In this document: positions 9,451 through 19,951 of the stretch, piece by piece
Position numbering within the stretch: the first letter of the stretch is position 1
How the letters are laid out: every line of letters begins with the position of its first letter
Assembly (NCBI RefSeq): GCF_002982135.1
Contig: NZ_CP019981.1
Span: 1,054,001 to 1,118,000 of the forward strand
DNA length: 64,000 nt
Reading direction: 5' to 3'
Source of the DNA: Pediococcus inopinatus
Lineage (GTDB): Bacteria > Bacillota > Bacilli > Lactobacillales > Lactobacillaceae
Notes under the pieces: generated by a model
What the model was told of the DNA's origin: nothing
The model's database searches: none
What the model saw: only the letters and a program-made list of their open reading frames with translations
Made by a program: the position numbers and the translations under genes

Positions 9451-10139
9451 TACTTATCATCCTTTGACTCGTTACGAGTTTGAATAAATTTTTCAATATC
9501 TACTAATCGTTGTTGACCCTTTTCAAAATAAGCGGGATCTAATTTTTGGGCTTGTTTAAAGTATTCCGTTTCATCTTCATCTAAAACAAGTGCAATAATG
9601 CCCCGCTCAAACTGATATTTACCGTTTTTAGGATCAGCTTTCAGGGCCTCATCATAATAAGTCGCGGCATGCTTGAAATCACCCATCGCCAAGAATATCT
9701 CTCCAATTAACCCATTAATCGTGGGATCTTGCTTGTGCTTATCTTGAGCGGTGAGCGCAAACACGAGCGCATTTTTATAATCATCTTGTGCCATATAGGT
9801 TTGGGCAATCATCAAATAAGCAGAACTTTTAAGTTCAGTATCTTCTACCACCTTGAATTGGGCGAATGCTTTTTGAAACTCGCCCGCTTCATAATATGCG
9901 TTGCCCAGTCCATAATGTAGCAAGTTCTTGGCTTTATCATTTTTTTGAAAGAGACCAAGGGCCTTCATATATAATTCCTCAGCTTGTTCAAAATTGTTAG
10001 AAGTCGTTAGAAAAGCACCTAGGTTATAATACCGATGAAAATCATTAGGGTCACTATCAATAGCTTTTACCAGCGCTGAAGCGGCTTCTTGAGCGTTTTG
10101 TTTTGCTTGTTTTCTTTGTGAATCTTCCTTTTCAGTCAT
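9450..10139 (-). CDS. Tetratricopeptide-repeat protein
   Basis: Soluble helical-repeat protein of about 229 residues with five or so TPR units (for example DFHRYYNLGAFLTTSNNFEQ and PTINGLIGEIFLAMGDFKHA). It has no catalytic domain, so a scaffold or adaptor role is likely, with unknown partner. The frame opens at TTG 10151, but GAGGGAAAAC just before ATG 10139 makes that codon the start; it overlaps the end of the phosphatase gene. This TPR-recD2 pairing (YrrB-YrrC) is also seen in bacilli, which is family knowledge and not visible here. Confidence 0.85.
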   Translation of the reverse strand: MTEKEDSQRKQAKQNAQEAASALVKAIDSDPNDFHRYYNLGAFLTTSNNFEQAEELYMKALGLFQKNDKAKNLLHYGLGNAYYEAGEFQKAFAQFKVVEDTELKSSAYLMIAQTYMAQDDYKNALVFALTAQDKHKQDPTINGLIGEIFLAMGDFKHAATYYDEALKADPKNGKYQFERGIIALVLDEDETEYFKQAQKLDPAYFEKGQQRLVDIEKFIQTRNESKDDK

Positions 10140-10147
10140 GTTTTCCC

Positions 10148-10822
10148 TCAAATCATATCTGTGGCATCTGGTTGACGTTTAATATAACTAGTATCATTCC
10201 ATTTTATTAATGAAAAAGTCCGTCCCACATCGTTAGTTTCTAGAATCGTTGTGCTTGTGTTTGACAATCCGCCCCGTTTTCTTAAATCGTGGAGATCAGT
10301 CCCCAAAAGCGTGTTAACTAACGCATTCAAAGCAGCTCCATGACTCACAATTAAGATATTATCAGTTGGATTTCGATAAATATCTGTAATGCGTTTAATG
10401 GTAGGGGTCATCCGCTGAATCAATTGTGGAAACGACTCCCCTTGAATTGTGCTGGGATCATAATGATCAGGATGATTGCGAAAATCATCAAATTCTTGCG
10501 GATACCTTTTTTGAACGTCCGTAAACTTCATGCCTTCCATTTTTCCTAAGTTGAACTCCCGGAGGCGACTTGCGATGGTCAACGGAATTGGATAACCTTG
10601 AAGTTCATCCATATCATGTTGCAACGTATTTCCAGTCACACGAGCTCGGCGCACAGGACTCACATACATGTGCTGAAACGTAATTGGACTTAAGTGATGC
10701 GCTAATGCGTCAATTTCTAAATAACTGTCTTTGAGTAGTGGTGAATCGCCTCTTGCGCCTTGATAACGGCCTTCTAGGTTCCACTGTGTTTTTCCATGGC
10801 GAATAAAATATAATTTGGTCAC
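10148..10822 (-). CDS. Histidine phosphatase family protein (phosphoglycerate-mutase-like)
   Basis: Branch-2 histidine phosphatase, 225 residues. The catalytic LYFIRHGKTQWNLEGRYQG motif is at the N-terminus and the second active-site His is in LIVSHGAAL. The family includes cofactor-dependent phosphoglycerate mutases and broad phosphatases; members of this length in lactobacilli are usually phosphatases, so a glycolytic role is not claimed. The frame runs upstream to 10942, but GTG 10822 has a good ribosome site (AGAAGGAAG) and starts the domain exactly. First gene of the TPR-recD2 operon. Confidence 0.9.
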   Translation of the reverse strand: MTKLYFIRHGKTQWNLEGRYQGARGDSPLLKDSYLEIDALAHHLSPITFQHMYVSPVRRARVTGNTLQHDMDELQGYPIPLTIASRLREFNLGKMEGMKFTDVQKRYPQEFDDFRNHPDHYDPSTIQGESFPQLIQRMTPTIKRITDIYRNPTDNILIVSHGAALNALVNTLLGTDLHDLRKRGGLSNTSTTILETNDVGRTFSLIKWNDTSYIKRQPDATDMI

Positions 10823-10856
10823 GTTTATCTTCCTTCTCATCTCTATAGCTAAAACT

Positions 10857-10885
10857 ATTATGCCAGTGTCAGGAGAAAAATTCAA
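10857..10885 (-). promoter_or_regulatory. Promoter of phosphatase-TPR-recD2 operon
   Basis: Minus-strand TTGAAT, 17-base spacer, CATAAT, with TGG just before the -10 (extended -10 type). Lies 35 bases upstream of the chosen GTG start. Confidence 0.6.
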
Positions 10886-10900
10886 AAAATAGTAAAAGAA

Positions 10901-11128
10901 AAGTGAGCGAAGTGAGACGCCTAAGTCAAAAGATATAAGCACATTGGAGGCGGGATCGCATCCCGTTGGAAGTGTGCTTATATCTTTGGGGTTGTCTCAT
11001 GCAGCTGTCCTAAAAAGTGAGCGGAATGAGACGCATAAGCCTAAATATATAAGGACATTGGAGGCGGGATCGCATCCCGTCGGAAGTGTGCTTATATTTT
11101 TGGCTTGTCTCATGCAGCTGTCCTAAAA
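10901..11128. repeat. Two tandem copies of a 114-bp palindromic repeat
   Basis: Copies at 10901-11014 and 11015-11128 are nearly identical. Each begins AAGTGAGCG(A/G)AATGAGACGC or close to it and ends GTCTCATGCAGCTGTCCTAAAA. Each can fold into nested hairpins: an inner GCGGGATCGCATCCCG palindrome, a middle TATAAGCACA / TGTGCTTATA arm, and an outer GTGAGAC / GTCTCAT arm. It lies between the phosphatase promoter and the end of mnmA, and no gene is supported inside it. Looks like an intergenic dispersed repeat family; whether it is transcribed is unknown. Confidence 0.85.
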
Positions 11129-11215
11129 TCAGCCATTAAACTATTTTTTTTAGAATTAAAAAGCGCCAGTCGTCCAAACGAATTCGGATAACCAACGCCT
11201 ATGCAAATTTAATGT

Positions 11216-12349
<1,134 letters not shown>

Positions 12350-12414
12350 TCACCATCATTTCTATCAGATTCTGGAGAATCTACGATTGAAGGTCGCAAC
12401 ATCCAGTAACGCTT

Positions 12415-12442
12415 ATTATATCAAAGTAAGCAAATTGAGCAA
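12415..12442 (-). promoter_or_regulatory. Promoter of mnmA
   Basis: Minus-strand TTGCTC, 16-base spacer, perfect TATAAT, followed by about 70 bases of leader before mnmA. Confidence 0.6.
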
Positions 12443-12479
12443 GTATTTAGCCAGCTAATCGATTTTTTATTATAAAAAG

Positions 12480-12513
12480 CAAAAAATAGTAACCCAGTTT
12501 ATGAGTTACTATC
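12480..12513 (-). terminator. Terminator after the DUF1831 gene
   Basis: Minus-strand hairpin ATAGTAAC(T)C / GGTTACTAT followed by six T residues, just downstream of the DUF1831 stop. Confidence 0.85.
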
Positions 12514-12529
12514 TTATTTATGCGCCAAA

Positions 12530-12871
12530 TTAAGCTTTAACAAAAATCTGCCGTTCAACCATATCATCCAAAATGTAATGATATTGTTCTACTAAGGGTT
12601 TGTCGTTTTCTTTGTTGAAAATATTAACCCGTTTTAACCCATTAGCAGTTGTGACTGACATTTTAAAACCACTTAAATCTTTAGCAAACGTCACTTTTAA
12701 TTTATTACCTTGTTTATATGGTGAAGTTGGATCTAAGGATCGCTCATAAATAAAGTTTCCCCCATTTGATACAGTAAAACCGACATCCCGTAAAGTATAT
12801 TTCTTTACCTCAGGACTCATTTGATACGTATCACTATCGCCATCAACTTTTACTTCTGTCGTAAATGCCAT
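12530..12871 (-). CDS. DUF1831 family protein
   Basis: Small soluble protein, 113 residues, recognisable as the lactobacillar DUF1831 family (MAFTTEVKVDGD..., YTLRDVGFTVSNGGNFIYER). No catalytic motif or membrane segment is visible and the function is not established. It overlaps the desulfurase stop by one base (TAATG), so the two are probably translated together. This pairing suggests a role near sulfur transfer or iron-sulfur chemistry, which is inference only. Confidence 0.85.
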   Translation of the reverse strand: MAFTTEVKVDGDSDTYQMSPEVKKYTLRDVGFTVSNGGNFIYERSLDPTSPYKQGNKLKVTFAKDLSGFKMSVTTANGLKRVNIFNKENDKPLVEQYHYILDDMVERQIFVKA

Positions 12872-14034
12872 TATTTTACAGCCTCCTTTGATTTCAAACG
12901 CTGAATAATTTGAACCAGATTACTTATCAAATAATCTACGTCATCGCTCGTATTATATTTCCCGAAACTTATCCGGATTGATTCACCGATTCGTGGAGAA
13001 TCCTCGCCAAACATTGCAATCAGCACATGCGAAGGCTCTAAGCTCCCAGCTGTACAAGCAGACCCGCCTGATACTGCGATCCCATTTAAGTCGAGATTAG
13101 TCTGCATCACATATGTTGAAACACCTTTAATCCAAATATTAAAAACATGCTGCAAATTATTAGGATCAAGCGACCCATTAATTTCAAAATCAACGTTAGC
13201 ATCGGTTAGTCCCTTAATAATTTGTTGTTTAAAACCCATGTATTTTTGTTGCATCGCTGCTTTAACATCAGGAGTTAATAAAGAAACAGCTTTTGCAAAT
13301 CCAGCGATTCCAGGCACATTTTCAGTTCCCGCACGTCGTTTGTCTTCTTGTTCGCCGCCTTTTAAAAAGCTTGGAAAGTTCACACCGTCACGTTTGTACA
13401 AGAAACCGAGAAACTTTGGTCCATTCAGTTTATGGGCAGATGTTGATAATAAATCAATATGGTCGCGTTTAACATCAATATCCAACAAGCCATAAGTCTG
13501 AACCGCATCTGTATGAAACCAAGCCTGGTGGTCCTTTAGAATCTCACCAATCTCGTGGATTGGCATATGACTGCCAACTTCATTATTTCCCATCATAATT
13601 GTCACTAAAATGGTGTCATCCCGCAAAGCCGCCTTAAAATCATCTAAGCTAATTAGACCATTTTTATCAACTGGCAAATAGGTTACCTCATAACCCGTTT
13701 TTTCTAAAGCAGCCAGGGTCTTTAAAACTGCAGGATGTTCAATCGCGGTCGTGATAATATGTTTGCCTAAATTCTTGCGTGCAATCGCCGTTTCCATAAT
13801 CGCAGTATTATCACTTTCAGTCCCACCGCTAGTAAAAATAATTTCGTCTTCATTAGCATTGATACTGTCTGCAATAATTTGCCGACTTTGGTCTAAAGTC
13901 ATTCGTGCTTTGCGTCCAAACGCATGGGTACTTGAAGCATTACCGAAATCGTGACTCATTTCTTCAGTCATTTTCTCGACCACTTCAGGAGCCATCGGCG
14001 TAGTTGCGGCATTATCAAAATAAACTTGTTTCAT
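12871..14034 (-). CDS. Cysteine desulfurase (NifS/IscS class)
   Basis: PLP enzyme releasing persulfide sulfur from cysteine for tRNA thiolation, Fe-S or thiamine synthesis; 387 residues. It starts with VYFDNAATTPMAPEVVEKM. The PLP lysine is in LSTSAHKLNGPKFLGF and the mobile catalytic Cys in SGGSACTAGSLEPSHVL. The short Cys loop matches the IscS/NifS class rather than SufS. In lactobacilli this position beside mnmA is typical of the thiolation desulfurase, so MnmA is the likely client. ATG 14034 follows GGAGAGTGGAAT. Confidence 0.94.
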   Translation of the reverse strand: MKQVYFDNAATTPMAPEVVEKMTEEMSHDFGNASSTHAFGRKARMTLDQSRQIIADSINANEDEIIFTSGGTESDNTAIMETAIARKNLGKHIITTAIEHPAVLKTLAALEKTGYEVTYLPVDKNGLISLDDFKAALRDDTILVTIMMGNNEVGSHMPIHEIGEILKDHQAWFHTDAVQTYGLLDIDVKRDHIDLLSTSAHKLNGPKFLGFLYKRDGVNFPSFLKGGEQEDKRRAGTENVPGIAGFAKAVSLLTPDVKAAMQQKYMGFKQQIIKGLTDANVDFEINGSLDPNNLQHVFNIWIKGVSTYVMQTNLDLNGIAVSGGSACTAGSLEPSHVLIAMFGEDSPRIGESIRISFGKYNTSDDVDYLISNLVQIIQRLKSKEAVK

Positions 14035-14085
14035 GCTAATTCCACTCTCCTTTATGTCTCAACTAAAAATCAATGATCGACTTTT

Positions 14086-14772
14086 TTACTTATTAAACAA
14101 TGCCAATAACATTTTTGCGGACTGTTTGCCAGCTTCAATAATAAAGTCGTCAAATGAGACTCCCGCATTTTCGTCACCAACATCAGACATTGCGCGGATA
14201 ACTACAAAAGGTACCTTAAATTGATGGGCGACTTGTCCAATCGCACTACCTTCCATTTCACAACAAAGTGCATCAGGAAAGTTCTTTAAAATTTCTTGAA
14301 TTTTTTCAGAACTACTAATAAACTGATCCCCAGTTACAATCAGACCTGTTTTGATATTTAGGCCTGTTTTTTCGCCCGCTAGTGACAATTCACTAATCAA
14401 ATTTTGGTCTGCATCAAAGCGTGCAGGTTGACCTGGTAATTGGCCTAATTCATAACCAAAGGCTCTTGCATCCACGTCATGGTAAAGGGTTTGGGTTGAA
14501 ATAACCACATCGCCTACTGATAAACCACTACCAATCCCACCAGCTGAGCCAGAATGAATTAAGGCATCAACTTTAAAATTCGTTACTAATAAAGCGGCTG
14601 TAATGCCGGCCTCCACTTTACCAATTCCGGAACGCACCAAGACAACTTCATTATTGTTAATCGTGCCCTCATAAAAAATAATGCCATTAATTTCTGTTTC
14701 TTTTTCAATGTCTAACGCGCTGTGCAAACTCTTAATTTCTTCTTCCATTGCACAAATTACACCATACTTCAT
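14086..14772 (-). CDS. mtnN: 5'-methylthioadenosine/S-adenosylhomocysteine nucleosidase
   Basis: Hydrolyses MTA and SAH to adenine plus the thio-ribose, detoxifying methylation by-products and serving the LuxS recycling route. It starts with the family pattern GVICAMEEEIKSL. It has the phosphorylase core GSAGGIGSGLSVGDVVIST, the substrate loop CCEMEGSAIGQVAHQF, and the acid ASDVGDENAG-type segment (RAMSDVGDEN). The length of 228 residues is standard. Lies in a minus-strand run with the TM protein and Nudix gene. Confidence 0.95.
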   Translation of the reverse strand: MKYGVICAMEEEIKSLHSALDIEKETEINGIIFYEGTINNNEVVLVRSGIGKVEAGITAALLVTNFKVDALIHSGSAGGIGSGLSVGDVVISTQTLYHDVDARAFGYELGQLPGQPARFDADQNLISELSLAGEKTGLNIKTGLIVTGDQFISSSEKIQEILKNFPDALCCEMEGSAIGQVAHQFKVPFVVIRAMSDVGDENAGVSFDDFIIEAGKQSAKMLLALFNK

Positions 14773-14781
14773 TATTCATCC

Positions 14782-15069
14782 TCATTTCACAAAAAATAGT
14801 ATTAAATAAACAATTACAATTGCCACAACCAGCGCGAAAATAATCCAATTCAGTTTTCTTCCGAGATTACGACTTTTACGTTCCGCGGTATTTCGCACAT
14901 TTGGTTCTACAACCGTTTCTTCATCGATATTTTCATCATGTGTCCGGGCATACTCTTTTTCTACTTGGACCCGTTTTCGATCCCGTTGGCTAAACTTTTC
15001 TTCCTCTGCTTGCTTTTGGCGCTGATAATCTTCACGTGTGAGATTTTCTTGTTGTTCGTCATCCTTCAC
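14782..15069 (-). CDS. Small tail-anchored protein, unknown
   Basis: About 95 residues. A long, highly charged region (EDYQRQKQAEEEKFSQRDRK and onward) is probably helical, followed by one C-terminal membrane helix, LNWIIFALVVAIVIVYLILF. No family function recognised. Translation could begin at GTG 15078, directly after the Nudix stop, or at GTG 15069, which has a TAGGTGA ribosome site at good spacing; I prefer 15069. Co-transcribed with the Nudix hydrolase and mtnN. Confidence 0.75.
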   Translation of the reverse strand: MKDDEQQENLTREDYQRQKQAEEEKFSQRDRKRVQVEKEYARTHDENIDEETVVEPNVRNTAERKSRNLGRKLNWIIFALVVAIVIVYLILFFVK

Positions 15070-15078
15070 AGACTTCAC

Positions 15079-15618
15079 CTACTTATTCAAACTTTGCCAA
15101 TAGTAAATGGCCAAAACGGTTTTTGCATCTTCAATAGAACCATCCGCAACGCCTGCCAATGCTTCTTTTAACGAAAGCTCAAGTAATTGCAAGTTTTCAT
15201 CTTTATCTTGTGGCAATTCAGTTTTTACAGGTTCTAAATTCGTAGCCATATAAAGCGTCATGTATTCATCTGCAAAACCAGGAGTTGAATAAAAACCTGA
15301 AATTCGTTTAAGCTCACCAGCTTGATAACGAGTTTCTTCATTTAATTCTCGAACAGCTGTGACCTCGGTAGTTTCACCAGATTCAACTTTTCCAGCCGGA
15401 ATTTCGATTGTAACTTTTTTTATTGGTGCCCGCCATTGTTTTTCAAAAAGGGCTTTATTTTCATCTGTAATTGCTAGAACTGCAATTGCATCTTGATGCA
15501 AAACAACATCTCGATTAGCTAAATCGCCATTTGGTAATTTCACCGTCTGTTGATAAACATCAATAATTTCTCCGTTATATCGGGGCTCATTTTTTACAAC
15601 TTTCTCTTCTAATTCCAT
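15079..15618 (-). CDS. Nudix hydrolase, ADP-ribose pyrophosphatase type
   Basis: Cleaves ADP-ribose and related nucleoside diphosphate derivatives; 179 residues. The Nudix box GKVESGETTEVTAVRELNEE with its following TRYQAG fits G-x5-E-x7-RE-U-x-EE. The downstream SGFYSTPGFADE segment is typical of the ADP-ribose branch (NudF). It is followed without a gap by the small membrane protein. The cold-shock gene lies 22 bases upstream, so all of these may share one transcript. Confidence 0.9.
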   Translation of the reverse strand: MELEEKVVKNEPRYNGEIIDVYQQTVKLPNGDLANRDVVLHQDAIAVLAITDENKALFEKQWRAPIKKVTIEIPAGKVESGETTEVTAVRELNEETRYQAGELKRISGFYSTPGFADEYMTLYMATNLEPVKTELPQDKDENLQLLELSLKEALAGVADGSIEDAKTVLAIYYWQSLNK

Positions 15619-15640
15619 AAATAACTTCTCTTTCGCTTAA

Positions 15641-15874
15641 TTATTCTACTGACGATTCCGAATCAGTATCAAGGGGAAGCACACTAACTTTGACTGCTTG
15701 TAATCCCTTAGCACCTTGAACAACTAGTAAACTAACCTCATCGCCTTCGTGCAAATAACGGAACCCTTCACCTTCAATGGCTGAATAGTGGACGAACACT
15801 TCTGTACCATCGTCCAAATTAATGAATCCAAAACCCTTGTCTTTATCAAAACTTTTAACTGTGCCGTGTTCCAT
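15641..15874 (-). CDS. Cold-shock domain protein
   Basis: Single-stranded nucleic-acid binding protein, 77 residues, with RNP1 (KGFGFI) and RNP2 (VFVHYSAI) in place. It departs from the common 66-residue CspA type in the second half ([21 protein letters not shown]) and has an acidic serine-rich tail DTDSESSVE, so it is a divergent paralogue and not the main Csp. It has a GGGAGG ribosome site and a hairpin in the leader. Confidence 0.9.
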   Translation of the reverse strand: MEHGTVKSFDKDKGFGFINLDDGTEVFVHYSAIEGEGFRYLHEGDEVSLLVVQGAKGLQAVKVSVLPLDTDSESSVE

Positions 15875-15888
15875 ACGAAACCTCCCAT

Positions 15889-15913
15889 TAGCCTAATTTT
15901 AAAATCTAGGCTA
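15889..15913 (-). promoter_or_regulatory. Leader hairpin next to the csp ribosome site
   Basis: Inverted repeat TAGCCTA / TAGGCTA with a short AT loop, ending directly beside the GGGAGG ribosome site of the cold-shock gene. It could form a temperature-sensitive structure; not tested. Confidence 0.5.
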
Positions 15914-15931
15914 CGACCTACTCCTTCTAAC

Positions 15932-15960
15932 ATCATACTGATTATTTTGAAAAAAGTAAA
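15932..15960 (-). promoter_or_regulatory. Promoter of cold-shock/Nudix operon
   Basis: Minus-strand TTTACT, 17-base spacer, TATGAT. Confidence 0.5.
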
Positions 15961-15992
15961 TTGATTACCGTGCACATTTACTAAAACTGAAC

Positions 15993-16055
15993 AAAAAATC
16001 CGATCAAAATTCTGTCAGAGTCAAACTCAAACAAAATTTAAATCGGATTTTTTTT
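15993..16055. terminator. Terminator after ileS
   Basis: Long hairpin whose AATCCGAT and ATCGGATT arms are flanked by A- and T-runs on both strands, eight bases past the ileS stop. Confidence 0.8.
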
Positions 16056-16062
16056 GAACAAC

Positions 16063-18858
16063 CTATTCTTCTAGGCCTGTTTCAATACTTTCTGGATAAT
16101 TCTCACGAACAATTTTAGCACAACGTGCACAAAGTTCAGGATAGGCATCATCGGCTCCAACATCCGTCTTTGTCATTCGACAACGGGCACAAACAGAACC
16201 TTCTGCAACAAGGACCTTAACGGCCATTCCTTTGAATTGTTCAGCATCATCAGGAGCATCTTTCAAGTCATGAATTTCTAATTTTGACACAATCAGAATT
16301 AAACGCACATTTGTATTTAATTCATCCAAAAGCTTCTTTGTGTCGGCGTCAGCATACAGATTAACTTGTGCTTCCATTGATTTCCCAATCATCTTACTAT
16401 CCCGTGCTTCTTCTAACGCTTTTAACACATTAGAACGGACAGTTTTGAATTGTTCCCAATCCTCAAAAATCTGATCTTGATTATCGAATTTTTGAACAAC
16501 TGGCATTTCTGATAATTGAGCAAAGTCTTCAGGTTCTTTCAAGTACTCCCAGATTTCTTCCATGGTATGTGGCAAGATTGGGGTTAACAGTTTTGTTAAA
16601 CCAACCAAGATTTCATAGAAAACTGTTTGCATTGATCGCCGTGATTGACTCTTTTCAGGATCAATATACACAACATCCTTAGCAAAATCGAGATAAAAAG
16701 CAGACAGATCAGTAATCACAAAGTTCATAACCCGTTTGTAAATATTTAAGGAGTCATAAGCTTCATAATCATCCAGTAAAGCTTGAACCAATTTATTATA
16801 CTTAATCAACATGTATTGGTCTGCAGATTCTAAATCTTTAAAGGTTACTTTATCAGTTGCTGGTTCATAATCTGTCGTGTTGGCAAGTAAGTAGCGTAAC
16901 GTATTCCGCAACTTCTTATAACTATCAGAAGTCTTGACAAAGTTATCCATCGAAACGCGTACATCTGACGAAGAATCCACAGAAGCAACCCACCAACGAA
17001 CAATCTCAGCACCCATTCGTTTAATCACTTCACTTGGCACAATTGTATTGCCAAGTGACTTACTCATCTTATGGCCTTGACCATCAAGGGTAAATCCTTG
17101 GGAAACAACTTGCTTGTATGGTGCATGACCCGAAACGGCCACACTAGTAATCAAACTAGAGTTAAACCATCCCCGATACTGATCAGATCCTTCTAAATAC
17201 AGATCAGCTGGATAAGTAAGGTAATCACGTTCTGCCAGCACACCTTGATGTGACGAACCAGAATCGAACCAAACATCCATAATATCAGTTTCTTTAGTGA
17301 ATGTGCCCTTTGGTGAATGCTCACTAGTAAACCCTTCTGGAAGAAGATCCTTAGCATCCCAATCAAACCAGATATCAGATCCATGTTCTTCGAATAAATC
17401 GGCAACATGATTAATCGTCTCTTGGGTCATGATTGCTTCACCATCTTCGCCATAGAAAATTGGCAATGGCACACCCCAAACACGCTGACGTGAGATAACC
17501 CAATCGCCACGATCACGAATCATGTTGTAAAGACGCTTCTTACCCCAATCTGGTGAGAATTTTACATCATCAATGGCACTTAAAATTTGGTCTCGAATTT
17601 TATCAACAGAAGCAAACCACTGTGGTGTTGCTCGGAAAATCACTGGCTTCTTAGTCCGCCAATCGAAAGGATAGCTATGCTTGTATGGCATGTAATCTAG
17701 TAAAAGATTAGCATCTTTCAGTTTATCTAATGCGATTTGGTTCGCATCTTCATAGAAGACACCTTCGAAATCTTTACCGGCTTCTTCAGTCATGTAGCCC
17801 TGATCATTGACTGGTACTAGAATATCTAGTCCGTATTCTTTACCAACTCGGAAATCATCTTCCCCAAATCCAGGAGCAGTATGAACTAATCCAGTTCCGG
17901 CATCTAATGTGACAAAGTCGCCTAACATAACAACCAATTTACGATCTGGGTAGAAAGGATGTTGGGTAAGAACCCGATCTAGCTCCTTACCTTTAACAGT
18001 TTTAAGAACTTTGACGTTTTCCCAGCCAAATTTTTCAACCACATTATCAACTAATTCAGATGCAATCACAAACTTACGATCATCACCTGCTGGTTGTACA
18101 ACTGAATAATCAAAACTAGCATCAATTGTTACCCCTTCAGAAGCTGGAATTGTCCACGGCGTGGTTGTCCAAACAACCAAATACGTATCAGTATCTAAAA
18201 CACCTTTGCCATCAACCACTTGTTCAGCAAAGAATGCTGATGGCGAAGTTACATCATGATATTCAACTTCCGCTTCTGCCATCGCAGATTCAGAGGACCA
18301 TGACCAAAATACCGGCTTCTTACCTTTAAAAATCAGGCCCTTTTCAGCCATTTTCCCAAAGGTACGGATTTCTTGCGCTTCAAATTCTGGTTTCAAAGTC
18401 AAATAAGGATTATCCCATTCGCCAGCTACACCCAAGCGTTTGAAGTCTTCTCTTTGCATATCAACTTGCTTTAAGGCATATTCACGACAAAGTTTGCGGA
18501 ATTCACTTGTCGACATCTTCTTGCGATCATAGCCTTCTTTGGTCAATTGTTGTTCGATTGGCAAACCATGAGTATCCCATCCTGGCACATAAGGAGCACG
18601 GTAGCCAGACATCGATTTATACCGGACAATGATATCTTTAGAAATCTTATTCATTGCGTGACCCATGTGGATATTTCCATTTGCATATGGAGGTCCATCA
18701 TGTAAAACAAACGAAGGCTTGCCCTCATTTAATTTTTGCCGTGTTTCATAAATCTTGTTTTCTGCCCAAACCTCTTCACGCTTGGCTTCATTAACAGGTA
18801 AATTTCCCCGCATTTTAAACTTTGTTTTCCCTAAATTAAGGGTTTCTTTTATACGCAT
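16063..18858 (-). CDS. ileS: Isoleucyl-tRNA synthetase
   Basis: Class I synthetase charging tRNA-Ile, 931 residues. The HIGH-type motif HMGH is at 64-67 after DGPPYANGN, the large CP1 editing domain carries [15 protein letters not shown], and KMSKS is near residue 599 ([10 protein letters not shown]). The C-terminal zinc domain has two CxxC pairs (CARCRMTK and LCARCAKIV). This is the bacterial-type enzyme with standard length. A T-box leader lies upstream, so expression should rise when tRNA-Ile is uncharged. Confidence 0.98.
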   Translation of the reverse strand: MRIKETLNLGKTKFKMRGNLPVNEAKREEVWAENKIYETRQKLNEGKPSFVLHDGPPYANGNIHMGHAMNKISKDIIVRYKSMSGYRAPYVPGWDTHGLPIEQQLTKEGYDRKKMSTSEFRKLCREYALKQVDMQREDFKRLGVAGEWDNPYLTLKPEFEAQEIRTFGKMAEKGLIFKGKKPVFWSWSSESAMAEAEVEYHDVTSPSAFFAEQVVDGKGVLDTDTYLVVWTTTPWTIPASEGVTIDASFDYSVVQPAGDDRKFVIASELVDNVVEKFGWENVKVLKTVKGKELDRVLTQHPFYPDRKLVVMLGDFVTLDAGTGLVHTAPGFGEDDFRVGKEYGLDILVPVNDQGYMTEEAGKDFEGVFYEDANQIALDKLKDANLLLDYMPYKHSYPFDWRTKKPVIFRATPQWFASVDKIRDQILSAIDDVKFSPDWGKKRLYNMIRDRGDWVISRQRVWGVPLPIFYGEDGEAIMTQETINHVADLFEEHGSDIWFDWDAKDLLPEGFTSEHSPKGTFTKETDIMDVWFDSGSSHQGVLAERDYLTYPADLYLEGSDQYRGWFNSSLITSVAVSGHAPYKQVVSQGFTLDGQGHKMSKSLGNTIVPSEVIKRMGAEIVRWWVASVDSSSDVRVSMDNFVKTSDSYKKLRNTLRYLLANTTDYEPATDKVTFKDLESADQYMLIKYNKLVQALLDDYEAYDSLNIYKRVMNFVITDLSAFYLDFAKDVVYIDPEKSQSRRSMQTVFYEILVGLTKLLTPILPHTMEEIWEYLKEPEDFAQLSEMPVVQKFDNQDQIFEDWEQFKTVRSNVLKALEEARDSKMIGKSMEAQVNLYADADTKKLLDELNTNVRLILIVSKLEIHDLKDAPDDAEQFKGMAVKVLVAEGSVCARCRMTKTDVGADDAYPELCARCAKIVRENYPESIETGLEE

Positions 18859-18884
18859 AAGTTTGTCACTCCTCTATTTTTTTG

Positions 18885-19090
18885 AATATAAAAAGACCTC
18901 GTCACAAGGGACGAAGTCTTCGTGGTACCACCCAATTTTAAAAACCTTAACAGTTTTTCTTAATTAAATAACGGCTTTTCAACCGATCGCATCTACAAAA
19001 ATCGATTCGATAACTCAGAGATGATATCGTAAAGTAGTTCCTGGCTAGCCTCTCATCAATTCGCTAGCTCGCTGACAGGAACCCACTTTC
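18885..19090 (-). promoter_or_regulatory. T-box riboswitch leader of ileS
   Basis: On the minus strand, a long structured leader between divIVA and ileS ends in the T-box core GGGTGGTACCACG (18921-18933). A terminator hairpin GACTTCGTCCC / GGGACGAAGTC type and T residues follow. Upstream is a stem I region with an ATC codon in GATATCATCTCTGAG, a plausible Ile specifier. The aminoacyl end of uncharged tRNA-Ile would pair with the T-box and release the terminator. Confidence 0.92.
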
Positions 19091-19113
19091 AATGTGTTCT
19101 CTTCATAGAAAAA

Positions 19114-19938
19114 TTATTTATTTTTAGCACTGACATGTAAGCCAGAATTCTGATGAGAAGACGTAATTTCTTCATCAGGGAAAACAACGACTGTCTCTCT
19201 CTGAGAACGGTCCGTTTCTTCCGATTTTTCATCAGATTCTTCAGCTTTGTCTTTATCTTTTGACTCGGTAGACGTTTGTGGATTCTCAACCAAAGAATTA
19301 CTTTCAGTAGTTGGCTCTACAGCAGGTGTAATGTCACCAGCGTCTTCCTCATCAACTGAGTTTACACTTGCAGCTTTAATCTTGTCAAGCGTTCCTGTAT
19401 GCAACATTGCCTCTTTTAAATCACTAACTTGCACGTCTTGGTCCTCTTTTAAGATACTATCCCACTCACTACCATTAATCATCTGAAGTTGTGAATCAAC
19501 CAAAACCTGCACTCTTTGGCGATACAAGCGCGCGTTCTTTCTCAATTCATTGGTAGCCATAATTAATTTTTTCGCTTTTTCAGCTTGCTCATCAATTACA
19601 GCCTCGGCACTAACTTTTGCTTTCTGAACAGCTCCATCTGCTTCTTTTTGGGCTTCTTCCATAGTTAGTTCCGCTTCTCGTTTTGAGCTGCTCTTGACTT
19701 TATCAGCCGCATCCTGAGCTACTAAAATAGATTTATTGAGTGCTTCTTTCATATCATCAAAATATTCAAGCTTTGTTTCTGCATTCTCAACTTGCTTTTC
19801 CAAATTTGAAATTTTATCTAGAGCCTGCCGATATTCAATGGCAACATGTTGTATGAATTCATCAACTTCAATTGGATTATATCCGCGCATTTTATTCGAA
19901 AATTGTTTATTCTGAATATCAACTGGATCTAAAGTCAT
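19114..19938 (-). CDS. divIVA: Cell-division protein DivIVA
   Basis: Curvature-sensing, pole- and septum-located coiled-coil protein, 274 residues. The N-terminal lipid-binding domain has LDPVDIQNKQFSNKMRGYNPIEVDEF (positions 3-28). A coiled coil runs about 32-130 and a disordered acidic Ser/Glu-rich tail to the end (about 185-274), longer than in B. subtilis. It is last in the ftsA-to-divIVA part of the division cluster and is separated from ileS by the T-box leader. Confidence 0.94.
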   Translation of the reverse strand: MTLDPVDIQNKQFSNKMRGYNPIEVDEFIQHVAIEYRQALDKISNLEKQVENAETKLEYFDDMKEALNKSILVAQDAADKVKSSSKREAELTMEEAQKEADGAVQKAKVSAEAVIDEQAEKAKKLIMATNELRKNARLYRQRVQVLVDSQLQMINGSEWDSILKEDQDVQVSDLKEAMLHTGTLDKIKAASVNSVDEEDAGDITPAVEPTTESNSLVENPQTSTESKDKDKAEESDEKSEETDRSQRETVVVFPDEEITSSHQNSGLHVSAKNK

Positions 19939-19951
19939 ACTGATTCCTCCA

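Noticed and set aside
10944..11126. 60-codon open frame in the tandem repeat
   Set aside because: It lies entirely in the palindromic repeat, its two halves are copies of each other, and it has no ribosome site.
10901..11128. Possible CRISPR array
   Set aside because: Only two direct copies without spacers, and the unit is too long; no cas genes.
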